A stretch of DNA of 31,306 bases from JTS-RE9 sp964649195. GTDB taxonomy: Bacteria; Planctomycetota; Phycisphaerae; Phycisphaerales; Phycisphaeraceae. The stretch spans positions 1 through 31,306 of the forward strand of contig CAZYPK010000050.1 in assembly GCA_964649195.1 (NCBI GenBank), in the 5' to 3' direction. This document shows, one piece after another, positions 1 to 8,698 of the stretch (the stretch's first letter is position 1; each line of letters begins with the position of its first letter). Both the position numbers and the translations under genes were made by a program. Below the pieces are notes generated by a model, which had not been told where the DNA came from, did no database searches, and saw only the letters and a list, made by a program, of their open reading frames with translations.

Positions 1-61
1 CTCAGGCCCCCAAAGCGGGGCCGTCGCAAACGAATCGGCTCGGCGGGAGCCTCGCTCTCCC
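1..61. repeat. Partial copy (right half) of the cloverleaf-type palindromic repeat
   Basis: Positions 36-61 match the right outer arm of the repeats at 19046-19225 and 25580-25749 with one substitution (C to T at 56). Positions 5-22 form a small hairpin (GGCCCC/GGGGCC) where the full copies also carry a GC-rich inner hairpin. The left half would lie before the window. It ends about 65 bases before pabB, and I see no separate promoter in that gap. Confidence 0.7.
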
Positions 62-126
62 AAAAGCGGGCCGTACCGATCCGAAACCGGAGCCTGAACC
101 TTCCAACGTCCCTATCATGCACGCCC

Positions 127-1458
127 ATGTGGAGTCACGGACGGCAACTCGATCTGCCCTTCACCCCGTTGCAACTGCTTCAGCGCTGGCCGGCTGATCT
201 GCGGATGGTCATGCTGCATTCGGGACGGTTCCATCCCCGCTGGTCGCGTCATTCGATTCTCGCTTCGCCGGTGGGTTCGTATCGTTTCGCCAGCACAGGC
301 CGGGGGGCGGTCCGGGGGGAGTGGATCGGTCCGATGGAGGCGTGCCCGCTTCGTTCACCGCCCAGCGACAGGCCCTTTCGTGATCTGCGATCCCTTGTCG
401 CCGCGGCCGGCAGTGGTCTGTGGATGGGGTGTCTGAGCTACGACCTTGGGCGATGGGTCGAGACGCTGCCGATGAAAGCGATCGATGATCGGCAATGGCC
501 GGTGGTGGAGATGGCTTATTGTCCGGGGTACCTGCTTCATGATGGCCAGACGCAGACGTGGCGGGCATGTGGTGCGTGGCAGGGCGGCTTGCCGTTTGAT
601 GTCATGTCCTCCGCCCCGCTTGAAGCGACCTATCGCGTCGATGAGCCGGTGAGCAACTTTGAGCGATCGCAGTACGAAGCGATGGTGCGAAAGGCCCTGG
701 ACTACATCGCGGCCGGCGACATTTTTCAGGTCAACCTCGCCCAGCGGTTCACCGCCGCTTTTCGCGGCCAACACCCGCTGTCGCATCGCGCCCTGTTCCG
801 GCGTCTGGCCGCCGGGTCGCCCGCATGGTACGGGGCCTACCTCGAACTCGATCGCGTCATCGCTTCGACATCGCCCGAACTTTTTCTCGAAGTCACTTCG
901 CAGGGGCGGGTCACCACCCGCCCGATCAAAGGCACAAGGCCGGCCGCCGCCGCCCCGCAGGAACTGGAAAACAGCGAGAAGGACGCCGCGGAGCTGAACA
1001 TGATCGTCGATCTGCTGCGCAATGATCTTGGCCGGGTCTGTTCGTATGGCTCGGTGCGGGTCAGTCAGCCGCGCACGATTGAATCGCATCCCACGGTTCA
1101 TCACGGCGTGGCCACGATCACCGGCAGGCTGCATCCGGGCAAGGACATGATCGACCTGCTGCGTGCCGCGCTGCCGGGCGGCTCGATCACCGGGGCGCCC
1201 AAGGTGCGGGCGATGCAGATCATCGATGAGCTGGAGCCGGTGCGCCGCGGCCCCTACTGCGGCTGCATCGGCTGGATGTCGCGCGACGCCATGTGCTTCA
1301 ACCTCGCCATCCGCACCATGCTGCTCGATCCGCTCGGCCAGCGCGTTGACTTCTCCGTCGGCGGAGGCATCGTCGCCGATTCGCAGCCTGCCGCGGAATA
1401 TGACGAGACCATCGCCAAGGCGCAGGCGATGCTCAACGCGCTTCGGGATCATTTCTAA
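127..1458 (+). CDS. pabB: Aminodeoxychorismate synthase component I (PabB)
   Basis: 443 residues, the usual length for the chorismate-binding subunit that, with a glutaminase partner (PabA), turns chorismate and glutamine into 4-amino-4-deoxychorismate for folate synthesis in the cytoplasm. Seen: AGDIFQVNLAQRF near 196-208, STSPELFLE near 247-255, PIKGTRP at 266-272, ELNMIVDLLRNDLGRV near 289-304, ALPGGSITGAPK in the C-terminal half, and VGGGIVADS near the end. The Lys in PIKGT (K268) is the residue that marks PabB; anthranilate synthase TrpE normally has PIAGT. The N-terminal ~175 residues are the divergent domain. The ATG at 127 has no clear ribosome site. No pabA or pabC lies beside it. 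The stop codon abuts the stop of the convergent sulfatase gene. Confidence 0.93.
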   Translation: MWSHGRQLDLPFTPLQLLQRWPADLRMVMLHSGRFHPRWSRHSILASPVGSYRFASTGRGAVRGEWIGPMEACPLRSPPSDRPFRDLRSLVAAAGSGLWMGCLSYDLGRWVETLPMKAIDDRQWPVVEMAYCPGYLLHDGQTQTWRACGAWQGGLPFDVMSSAPLEATYRVDEPVSNFERSQYEAMVRKALDYIAAGDIFQVNLAQRFTAAFRGQHPLSHRALFRRLAAGSPAWYGAYLELDRVIASTSPELFLEVTSQGRVTTRPIKGTRPAAAAPQELENSEKDAAELNMIVDLLRNDLGRVCSYGSVRVSQPRTIESHPTVHHGVATITGRLHPGKDMIDLLRAALPGGSITGAPKVRAMQIIDELEPVRRGPYCGCIGWMSRDAMCFNLAIRTMLLDPLGQRVDFSVGGGIVADSQPAAEYDETIAKAQAMLNALRDHF

Positions 1459-3381
1459 TCAAAGCCCATCCATCGTCTTCAGCAGCCGATTCAGGGCATG
1501 CGTCGTCACCCGCGCGAGGTATTTGCCGCCGGACTTGTCCGCCTCCTTCGCGGCCTTCATCGCATCGATCGCGGGTCGCGCGGCTTCGCCCATCTCGTCG
1601 AGCACCAGGGCCGCTCCGAGGCGGATGTGTTCGTTCCCGTGTTTGAGAAGATCGATGAGGACCGGAAGCGCGTGAGCCGCCCCCTTGTTCATCGCCGCGC
1701 CCCGGGCGGCGGCGAGCTTCACGAATGCGGGCTGCTCGTTCCCGTTCATCGGATCCTTCCCGGCAAGATAAGCCGCGAAAAAAGCGGACGGATCGCTCTG
1801 CGGCCCCGGCGGCCGCACGCGCAGGATTTCCGTCAAGGCGATGAGGTCCCAGTAGCGCTCCAATGGGGTGCTCCGGGCCTTCATCCATGCGACCAGCACG
1901 TCCGCATCGGCCCCCATCAATTCCATCTTGTAAGCACTGTTGCCCATTTCCACGAGATCCTTTCCAAGGGTGGAGTTCTTCGCCCGCAGCACCGCATAGT
2001 GACTGCCCGCCGCCCCGGCCATCTCGTTCATGAGCGGCTCAGGCAACAACCCCAGATCAAGCGTGCCGTGTTGCCAATCCAAGTGCGCCTTTCGCAGCCT
2101 GGCGAGCACCTGCGCATGTTCCGCGGACTTCGCCAGGTTGTTCACCTCCCACGGATCATTCTGAAGATCGTAAAGCTCCTCGACCGGCTTGCGATCGGCG
2201 AACCACGCCTTGGCGGCGCCGGTGAGTTTGCCTTCTTCATGAAGCCTGCGCCATTCCCTGGCGACGTTGCCTTGCTCGTTGTAGTTCAGGTGCTGCGAGT
2301 AAGGCACCCAGGGCATGTGATTTCTCACATACCGATATCGCTTGTCGCGCACCGCCCGGATCATGTCGTACCGTTCATCCATGCGATCCCGCGCCCCGTA
2401 AACGTACTCGCGCGGCTTGCCCAGCTTCTCTCCCAGAAAAGCCCGGCCCTGCACATGCCCGGGCGCCTTCACGCCCGCGAGGTTCAGAACCGTCGGCCCC
2501 AGGTCGATGCCGCTGATCAGCTCATCACTCACGCTGCCCGGCTCCGCCTGCCCGGCGGTGCGAAACTTCCGCGGCACATGGGCCATCAGCACGATGCGCG
2601 TGCCCGTGTCATAAAGCCATCGCTTGCTGCGCGGCAAACCATCGCCGTGATCCGACCAGATGAAGACGATCGTGTCATCCGCCAGCCCCGCCTCCTCCAG
2701 TTCCCTGAGCTTCTGCCCAATGAGGAAATCAACCTGCGAAATCGATTGATAATTCTGGGCCCAGTCCTTGCGGATCAGCGGCGTGTCCGGGTAGTAGGGC
2801 GGCAGGGTCAGCTTGTCGGCATCAGGCTTCTTTCCGTTGGGGAAATTGCGGCCGCCGTGAAACTGGCTTTCGTGCGATTGGGTGAAGTTGAACACCGCGA
2901 AAAACGGTTGCCCTTCCTTGCGATTGCCGTAGTGGGCCTTGTTGCTCGATTCATCCCACGTGCCTCGGTGACTTGCCGCGACAAGGTTGTAGTCGGTCTT
3001 GGCATTGTTGGTGCAGTAGTAGCCCGCTTCGCGCAGGTAGGTGGGGAAGGTTTTGATGTGTGCAGGCAGCGTGGCCTGGCTTCGCATGTGGTGCGAGCCG
3101 ATGGTGGTCGGGTACATGCCGGTGATGATGCCGCTGCGGCTGGGGGCGCAGACGCCGGCCACGGTGAAGGCGTGGGTGTAGCGCACGGCTTTTTTGGCGA
3201 AGGCGTCCATGTGGGGCGTGCTCGCGTGCTCATCGCCGTAGCAGCCCAGGTGCGGACTGCTGTCTTCGTAGCTGAGCCAGAGAATGTTGGGGCGCTTGTC
3301 CTGGGCGAAGGCGGGTGATCCCAGCGTTGGTGAGAGCAGGGCGGCCAGAAGGAGCGATAGGAATCGGAAGTGGTGGAACAT
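1459..3381 (-). CDS. Secreted type I sulfatase with HEAT-like C-terminal region
   Basis: 640 residues. A signal peptide covers about residues 1-27 (hydrophobic core LSLLLAALLS, cleavage after AFA), so the enzyme acts outside the cytoplasm. The sulfatase core starts at PNILWLSYED (31-40), which carries an acidic metal ligand pair as E-D. The formylglycine site is C78-A-P-S-R82 (CxPSR), converted after synthesis by a sulfatase-modifying enzyme that is not in the window. DHGDGLPRSKRW supplies further metal and sulfate-binding residues. The family is close to heparan N-sulfatase-like/choline-sulfatase-like S1 enzymes common in planctomycetes; the substrate is probably a sulfated polysaccharide but cannot be read from sequence. 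The last ~70 residues (LPVLIDLLKHGNEHIRLGAA and after) look like a HEAT-type helical repeat, an addition to the usual catalytic unit. Confidence 0.93.
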   Translation of the reverse strand: MFHHFRFLSLLLAALLSPTLGSPAFAQDKRPNILWLSYEDSSPHLGCYGDEHASTPHMDAFAKKAVRYTHAFTVAGVCAPSRSGIITGMYPTTIGSHHMRSQATLPAHIKTFPTYLREAGYYCTNNAKTDYNLVAASHRGTWDESSNKAHYGNRKEGQPFFAVFNFTQSHESQFHGGRNFPNGKKPDADKLTLPPYYPDTPLIRKDWAQNYQSISQVDFLIGQKLRELEEAGLADDTIVFIWSDHGDGLPRSKRWLYDTGTRIVLMAHVPRKFRTAGQAEPGSVSDELISGIDLGPTVLNLAGVKAPGHVQGRAFLGEKLGKPREYVYGARDRMDERYDMIRAVRDKRYRYVRNHMPWVPYSQHLNYNEQGNVAREWRRLHEEGKLTGAAKAWFADRKPVEELYDLQNDPWEVNNLAKSAEHAQVLARLRKAHLDWQHGTLDLGLLPEPLMNEMAGAAGSHYAVLRAKNSTLGKDLVEMGNSAYKMELMGADADVLVAWMKARSTPLERYWDLIALTEILRVRPPGPQSDPSAFFAAYLAGKDPMNGNEQPAFVKLAAARGAAMNKGAAHALPVLIDLLKHGNEHIRLGAALVLDEMGEAARPAIDAMKAAKEADKSGGKYLARVTTHALNRLLKTMDGL

Positions 3382-3432
3382 GAAATCAAGGTAACGAGTG
3401 AGGCTGAAATGGCGAAGCGGGAAAAGAGGAGA

Positions 3433-3600
3433 GTAAAGGCAATTGGTTATTATTTATTTGTTATTGCTTATGTCTTATTGGAAGGCGCGACGGACAGTGG
3501 GGAAGGCTGCTCCCCCAATAAGCAATAAGCAATAAGCAATCACCAATAAATAATAACCAATCGCCTTTACTGTCCCCTGTCTCCTGTCTCCTGTCCCCTG
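3433..3600. repeat. Hairpin repeat with GGAGACA-type heptamer tail, copy 1
   Basis: The left arm (about 3433-3482, starting GTAAAGGCAATTGGTTATTA) pairs with the right arm (about 3515-3570, ending AATAACCAATCGCCTTTAC), with imperfect AT-rich units such as AATAAGC repeated in both. A tail at 3571-3600 holds tandem CTGTCTC/CTGTCCC heptamers. A near-copy in the same orientation is at 4461-4645, and the loops are also alike (GCGACGGACAGTGGGGAAGG here, ACGATGGACGGTGGCGAAGG there). The AT-rich arms contrast with the GC-rich genes. The element starts 9 bases beyond the CPBP stop codon. Confidence 0.85.
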
Positions 3601-3608
3601 CGCGGGCT

Positions 3609-4412
3609 TCAGTCGCCTTGCATTTCGGCGATTGACACGACCATCACGTCGTACATGGCGTGGGAGGCGGCGGCGATGCCGAAGCCGCGGTAGATGTAGA
3701 TGCAGGCGAGATAGACGCCGGCGAGGAGGTAGAAGATGGTCTTGCGGATGTGGGTGGTGAACATCTGCGGGATGACGCCGGCCTGGATGGGAAGGAAGTG
3801 ATAGAAGGCGAAGAGCAGGGCGGTGATGCCGATGGCGGCCAGTTCGCCGACGTGCTTGGGCAGGGCGAGCAGGTCGATGGCGACGGTGTGGATGATGGCG
3901 ATGCCGATGACGCGGAAGAGCAGCTCTTCGTAGATGCCCGCGCCGATGGAATAGACCATCATCGCCTGCCAGCCGGGGGATGAGGATGAACCGGCGGCGG
4001 CGAGCATCGCGGTGGCCGGCGTCATGGCGCCGGTCGCGGGCTGCCTGAGAAAGACGATGGCGAAAAGCAGGATCGGCAAGGCGAGCACGATCGATTCGAT
4101 CCACATCATCGGCAGCAGGCGGGTGTGAATCTTCCATGTTTCGCGCTGCACGAAGTGCATGGTCAGCAGCAGCACGACCACCGCGACACCGGGCAGGTAG
4201 TAGCCTGCCTGGCCGATGCCGACCTGCTGAAAGAAACCTTTGAGCATGGAGCGGGCTTCGATGTCGCCGCGCACGAAGAAGAAGACGCCCAGTTCGTAAA
4301 GGACGATCAGCGGCAGCAGAAACACCAGCACCTGAAGCGGCTTCTGCGACAGGTCGTAGTAGGTCGGCAGATTGGCGGCCTTTTCGCGGCTGGATGTTTT
4401 GGGGGTGGGCAT
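3609..4412 (-). CDS. CPBP (CAAX/Abi) family intramembrane glutamic protease
   Basis: 267 residues with about six to eight hydrophobic segments (for example 27-47, 71-86, 106-123, 191-206, 225-240). The family motifs are present in order: EELLFR at 162-167 (the EExxxR catalytic motif), FAFYH at 201-205 (FxxxH) and HAMYD at 251-255 (HxxxD). These place it in the CPBP family, membrane-embedded proteases related to CAAX prenyl protease Rce1; bacterial members process or control other membrane proteins, and the substrate here is unknown. The ATG at 4412 is followed by a short soluble N-terminus rich in Lys and Ser. The gene lies between two direct copies of the same hairpin repeat and has no obvious operon partner; apt is the next gene upstream on the same strand but is separated by the repeat. 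Confidence 0.85.
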   Translation of the reverse strand: MPTPKTSSREKAANLPTYYDLSQKPLQVLVFLLPLIVLYELGVFFFVRGDIEARSMLKGFFQQVGIGQAGYYLPGVAVVVLLLTMHFVQRETWKIHTRLLPMMWIESIVLALPILLFAIVFLRQPATGAMTPATAMLAAAGSSSSPGWQAMMVYSIGAGIYEELLFRVIGIAIIHTVAIDLLALPKHVGELAAIGITALLFAFYHFLPIQAGVIPQMFTTHIRKTIFYLLAGVYLACIYIYRGFGIAAASHAMYDVMVVSIAEMQGD

Positions 4413-4460
4413 GGGGAGGGGAGCGGCAGCGGCAGGAGCAGGGGCAGAAAACGTAACTGG

Positions 4461-4645
4461 CGAAAGGCGATTGGCTATTATTTATTGGTGATTGCTTATT
4501 TCTTATTGGAAGGCACGATGGACGGTGGCGAAGGATGCTCCTGTGGCTGCCTCCCCAATAAGCAATAAGTAATCACCAATAAATAATAACCAATTGCCTT
4601 TACTGTCCCCTGTCTCCTGTCTCCTGTCTCCTGTTCCCTGTCTCC
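4461..4645. repeat. Hairpin repeat with GGAGACA-type heptamer tail, copy 2
   Basis: Left arm about 4461-4510 (CGAAAGGCGATTGGCTATTA onward), right arm about 4555-4602 (ending CAATTGCCTTTAC), then a tail at 4603-4645 of CTGTCTC/CTGTTCC heptamers. Same order and orientation as the copy at 3433-3600. It fills most of the 255-base gap between the CPBP gene and apt. Confidence 0.85.
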
Positions 4646-4650
4646 GGGGA

Positions 4651-4667
4651 GCGAAGCCGCGAGCGGC

Positions 4668-4670
<3 letters not shown>
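4651..4670 (-). repeat. Small GCCGC hairpin overlapping the apt stop codon
   Basis: Read on the minus strand, the apt stop TAA runs directly into TAAGCCGCTCGCGGCTTC, a 7-bp stem (AAGCCGC/GCGGCTT) with a two-base loop. It may help end transcription of apt, but there is no T tract, so it is better seen as a short palindromic repeat. Confidence 0.6.
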
Positions 4671-5186
<516 letters not shown>

Positions 5187-5239
5187 GGGAGCCTCCGTGT
5201 TTGGGCGTGTTGTACCATGAAGAAGTGGGAAGGGAAGGG

Positions 5240-5389
5240 GGAAGGCAGGGAGGGACGGAGGCACGAAGGCACGAAGGGGAGGAGGGGATGGATGTTGATA
5301 ACCGCAGCGTCCTCGCTGCGCGTGCATTGACAGCCGCAGCGTCCTCGCTGCGCGTGCGGTCAATCATCAATCATCAATCATCAATCATC
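5240..5389. repeat. Mixed short-repeat block between apt and the MarR gene
   Basis: Three kinds of short repeat lie side by side. At about 5257-5277 is a GGCACGAA octamer array, the same unit as at 16909-17054. At 5302-5325 and 5333-5357 are two copies of a hairpin unit (CCGCAGCGTCCTCGCTGCG). At 5359-5389 are tandem ATCATCA units, the last of which contains the MarR stop codon (TGA on the minus strand). No gene is seen here. Confidence 0.8.
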
Positions 5390-6016
5390 TTCTTCTTCGG
5401 CGTCGGCGGGGGAGCCGCCCAGGGCTTGTCTGCATGACTGGGCGACGACTTCGAGCAACTGGAAAAAGTCATCGCGCTTGGACTGCGGCAGCGGGTCGAG
5501 GATTTCCGTTTGCAGATCGACGGCGATCCGGCGGGCCTTCATATAGATGCGCTTGCCGGCGGGGGTGATGCGAATGCGGTTGGCCCGGCGGTCGGTTTCG
5601 TGCGGCTGCCTTTCGACGATCTCCGCTTTCTCCATGCGGCGAAGCAGGCTGGTGATCGTGTTGGGATCGCTGGCCATCATGGCACCCAGCTCGCGCTGCG
5701 TGGGCCAGTCGGGATCGCATTCGGTGAGCCAACGGAGGATGGTGAACTGATCGGGGGTGATGCCCAGGTGATGGATGCGGCGGCGAAAGGCCTGGTTGAG
5801 GCTGTACCACGCCAGCCGGAGCAGGGGGGGCAGGCGGCGGCGGCCGGGGGAGTCGAGGGCGTGCTCATCGTGCGCGGGCCTGGCGTCTTCTAAATGGCCG
5901 GAAGAGCCGGAGGAGCCGGGGGAACCGGGGGAACCGGGGGAACCGGGGGGAGCGGCTTCGGCGGCGGGATCGCTGCGGGCCGGGGAGGATTTTCGGGTTG
6001 CCTTTCGATCTGACAT
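5381..6016 (-). CDS. MarR-family transcriptional regulator
   Basis: 211 residues. A disordered N-terminal ~55 residues, with a Gly-Ser-Pro run GSPGSPGSPGSSGSSG at 25-40, precedes a winged helix-turn-helix. HHLGITPDQFTILRWL (82-97), TQRELGAMMASDPNTITSLL (106-125) and the wing DRRANRIRITPAG (142-154) fit MarR. Such proteins bind DNA as dimers and usually repress nearby genes until a ligand binds. The C-terminus is acidic (ADAEEEDD). The ATG at 6016 is chosen because the upstream in-frame extension lacks family similarity and crosses the promoter region. The Gly-Ser-Pro run is coded by GGGGGAACC-like tandem repeats and could vary in length by slippage. It is divergent from the lipoprotein gene at 6139, which is a plausible target. 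Confidence 0.85.
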   Translation of the reverse strand: MSDRKATRKSSPARSDPAAEAAPPGSPGSPGSPGSSGSSGHLEDARPAHDEHALDSPGRRRLPPLLRLAWYSLNQAFRRRIHHLGITPDQFTILRWLTECDPDWPTQRELGAMMASDPNTITSLLRRMEKAEIVERQPHETDRRANRIRITPAGKRIYMKARRIAVDLQTEILDPLPQSKRDDFFQLLEVVAQSCRQALGGSPADAEEEDD

Positions 6017-6039
6017 GCTATACTGTGCCGTTTGAATTG

Positions 6040-6055
6040 TACGTGTAGGTATAAA
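6040..6055 (+). promoter_or_regulatory. Promoter-like box shared with the propeller gene at 15684
   Basis: TACGTGTAGGTATAAA matches TACGTACAGGTATAAT at 15627-15642 in 13 of 16 positions. Both precede a PQQ-like propeller gene, and both contain a -10-like TATAAA/TATAAT. The box is in the MarR/lipoprotein divergent gap, 83 bases before the ATG at 6139. CGTTT (6029-6033) and AAACG (6053-6057) form a weak inverted pair around it. Confidence 0.35.
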
Positions 6056-6138
6056 CGACGATCCCAGGGTTGCGGGTGCTTGGCGGATTGTAGCGACTTG
6101 CGTCGATTGGCCCGCCGGCCCGATCAGGTGAACTCGCC

Positions 6139-8685
6139 ATGAAAAGAATCTTGACATTCCTGTTGTGCTCCGGTGTGTTGTCGCTGGCCGCGTGCGGCAG
6201 CACGGATGAGGGCAAAGTCGCCGACGCCAACGCGACGGTGAAGCCCGCGACATCGACGGAAGTAGGGCCTGCCGCGACACCCGCACCGCCTGCACCGGTG
6301 ACGGTGACCGAGATTTCAGGGGATGAGAAGGCGCCGGTCAAGCAGGAAGAGAAAGCGGCTCCGGCGGCCCCGGCCCCGGTAACCCCGGCTGCGGTGACAG
6401 GGCTGAACATCCTCCCGCTGCCGCCGGCAAAACCAGCCAAAGAGATCCGCGGCTGGCTCGCATGGCGCGGCCCCAACCAGAACGGCACCAGCGAAGAGAA
6501 GAACCTTCCCGACGCATGGGAACCGGGCGGCACGAACGACCTGTGGCACTACAAGATCAACATGCGCGGCACCCCCGTCATCGCCGACGGCAGGCTGTTT
6601 GCCATCGGTTACGAAGGTGAAAAGTTCGAGTTGCAGGAAGCCCTCTTCTGTCTCGATGCGGAGACCGGCAAGGAACTGTGGAAGTACAAGACCAACGACT
6701 TCCTCTCCGATGTGGTTTATGACCGTTATTCCATCGGCGCACCGGCAGTCGATCCTGAAACCGGCAACGTGTTCTATCTCTCCACGCCCGGCATCCTTTA
6801 CAGTTTCACGCCTGAAGGCAAGGAAATCTGGAAGATTTCGCTGGCTGAGCGGTATGGCCGCAACACTTATCCCAATGGCCGGACGGGTTCGCCGGTGATT
6901 GAGGATGATCTGGTCATCACGCGCGGCGTGACGAACAACTGGGGCAGCGATGGGCCGCCCAACGATCGTTTTTATGCGTTTGACAAGGCGACGGGTGAAC
7001 TGGTCTGGGCTTCAACGCCTGGCGTCGGTCCGCCGTTCCTGAAGGACAGCTCGGTTTCGCATCCCCATGTGATCACTTGGAACAACAAGCGCGTCTTCTT
7101 CGCAGGCACGGGTGACGGCAACGTGGTCTGCATCAATGCCCGCACCGGCGAGGCGATCTGGCGTTACCAATACTGCGTCGGCGGCATCGGCTCTTCGACG
7201 GTCGTGCATGGCGACGGGGTGATTGCGGTGCATGGCCTGGAGCAGCCGCCCGGCTCGCCTTATGGCTCGGATCAGGGCGCGATCACCAAGCTCAGGATCG
7301 ATTCCCAAGGCGTGCCCGCGCAGCCCGGCCAGCCCGGGGCGCCGGCGCTCCAGCCGTCGGCGGTGATCTGGCGAAACAAGGTGGCGGCCTTCACCAGCTC
7401 GCCGATTTTGGTGGGTGATCGCGTTTACCAGACCGCTGAAATCGGCGTGCTGATCTGCTTCGATGCCAACACCGGCAGGAAACATTGGGAAAAGAAATTC
7501 GCCCCCGATCAGATCCACGCGGGACCGGTCTATGGCGATGGCAAACTCTACGTTCCCTTCAACAACGGCACGTTTGTGATCCTCAAGCCCGCCGATAAAG
7601 AACCGGAGGAACTGGCCCGCGTCAAGCTCGAAGGCAACCTCCTGGGCGCCCCCGCGATCTGGAACGGCAAGGTCTATGTCAGCACCACCAACGGTCTTCA
7701 TGCGTTTGGCACCAAGCGGGAGAAGGATGAATCACCCGTCTGGCCGCGGACGCCCAGGTTCAAGGCGGGCGCTGCGGTGAAGCTTCAGCCGGTGCCTGCG
7801 GAGGTGCTGATGCATCCCAATGAGACGCGGAAGTTCACCGTCCGCGCCATCGATGCGGATGGGCATGTGGTGGGTTTGGTCAAGGATGTGAAGTGGGATT
7901 ACTTCATTCCGCCGACGGCTCGTGTGCGTTCGCAGATGGATGTGAAGATCAACGCGGATGGTTCGTTCTCGACCGATGGCGATTCGAAGATGTCCGCCGG
8001 TTCGCTCAAGGCGACCAGCGGCGATCTCACGGGTTTTGCGCGTGGCCGGGTGCTGGGCGGGCTGCCTTATAAGGAAGACTTCGAAAACTTCGTCATCGAT
8101 CAGAAGCATGAGACCGAGACCGATGCCCAGGGCAATCCTTCGCTGTTCGCCTATCCGCCGCTGGCGTGGATCAAGGCGCGGTTCTCGTGGGAGATTCGGG
8201 ACCTCGACGGGAATAAGGTTCTGGCCAAGACGCTTGATCGCCTGATTCTCCAGCGTGCCCAGACCTTCATCGAGGATGACTCGTTGAGCGACTACACCAT
8301 GCAGGTTGACCTGATGACCGATGGCAATCGCCGGCTGGCGTCGGATGTGGGCGTGATTCACCAGCGGTACCAGATCACGCTCAAGGGCAACCATCAGCAG
8401 TTGGAAGTGTCCAGCAACGTGGATCGGCTTCAGGAGAATGTGCCGTTCCGCATCGATGCGAAGAAGTGGTACACGCTCAAGACCCGCGTGGAGGTCAAGG
8501 AGGATGGCAGCGGCGTGATCCGCGTGAAGGCCTGGAACAAGGGCGAGCCGGAGCCCGAAGCCTGGACCATGGAAGTCAACGTCGCCAACGCCAACAAGCA
8601 AGGCTCGCCGGGTCTGTACGGCTTTGCGATCAACGGCAAGTTCCGCGTCTATATCGACAACATCAGCGTGACGAAGAATGAATGA
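6139..8685 (+). CDS. Lipoprotein with PQQ-like beta-propeller and C-terminal beta-sandwich-like region
   Basis: 848 residues. A lipoprotein signal ends in the lipobox L16-A-A-C19. A long Ala/Pro/Thr/Val linker (about 25-95) follows. The propeller covers about 110-525: WRGPNQNG, then blades with AETGKELWKYKT, TPEGKEIWKIS, KATGELVWAS, ARTGEAIWRYQY and ANTGRKHWEKKF. These are PQQ-like repeats, which in this protein type need not bind PQQ. Residues 535-848 are separate and end in a region like the concanavalin-type/DUF1080-like fold (YTMQVDLMTDG, KKWYTLKTRVEV, GLYGFAINGKFRVYIDNISV). Likely anchored in an outer or periplasmic membrane, where it binds or acts on an extracellular substrate; no enzymatic role is shown. 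AGGTGA lies about seven bases before the ATG. It is followed by another propeller gene after a long palindrome. Confidence 0.88.
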   Translation: MKRILTFLLCSGVLSLAACGSTDEGKVADANATVKPATSTEVGPAATPAPPAPVTVTEISGDEKAPVKQEEKAAPAAPAPVTPAAVTGLNILPLPPAKPAKEIRGWLAWRGPNQNGTSEEKNLPDAWEPGGTNDLWHYKINMRGTPVIADGRLFAIGYEGEKFELQEALFCLDAETGKELWKYKTNDFLSDVVYDRYSIGAPAVDPETGNVFYLSTPGILYSFTPEGKEIWKISLAERYGRNTYPNGRTGSPVIEDDLVITRGVTNNWGSDGPPNDRFYAFDKATGELVWASTPGVGPPFLKDSSVSHPHVITWNNKRVFFAGTGDGNVVCINARTGEAIWRYQYCVGGIGSSTVVHGDGVIAVHGLEQPPGSPYGSDQGAITKLRIDSQGVPAQPGQPGAPALQPSAVIWRNKVAAFTSSPILVGDRVYQTAEIGVLICFDANTGRKHWEKKFAPDQIHAGPVYGDGKLYVPFNNGTFVILKPADKEPEELARVKLEGNLLGAPAIWNGKVYVSTTNGLHAFGTKREKDESPVWPRTPRFKAGAAVKLQPVPAEVLMHPNETRKFTVRAIDADGHVVGLVKDVKWDYFIPPTARVRSQMDVKINADGSFSTDGDSKMSAGSLKATSGDLTGFARGRVLGGLPYKEDFENFVIDQKHETETDAQGNPSLFAYPPLAWIKARFSWEIRDLDGNKVLAKTLDRLILQRAQTFIEDDSLSDYTMQVDLMTDGNRRLASDVGVIHQRYQITLKGNHQQLEVSSNVDRLQENVPFRIDAKKWYTLKTRVEVKEDGSGVIRVKAWNKGEPEPEAWTMEVNVANANKQGSPGLYGFAINGKFRVYIDNISVTKNE

Positions 8686-8698
8686 AATAGATCAGTGA

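Noticed and set aside
1498..3318. Long open frame on the plus strand opposite the sulfatase gene
   Set aside because: It mirrors the sulfatase in a GC-rich region, has no family motif and is rich in Arg, His and Pro, as expected for an antisense shadow.
3433..4645. Composite transposon carrying the CPBP gene
   Set aside because: No transposase and no target-site duplication could be seen; only the repeat arrangement is reported.
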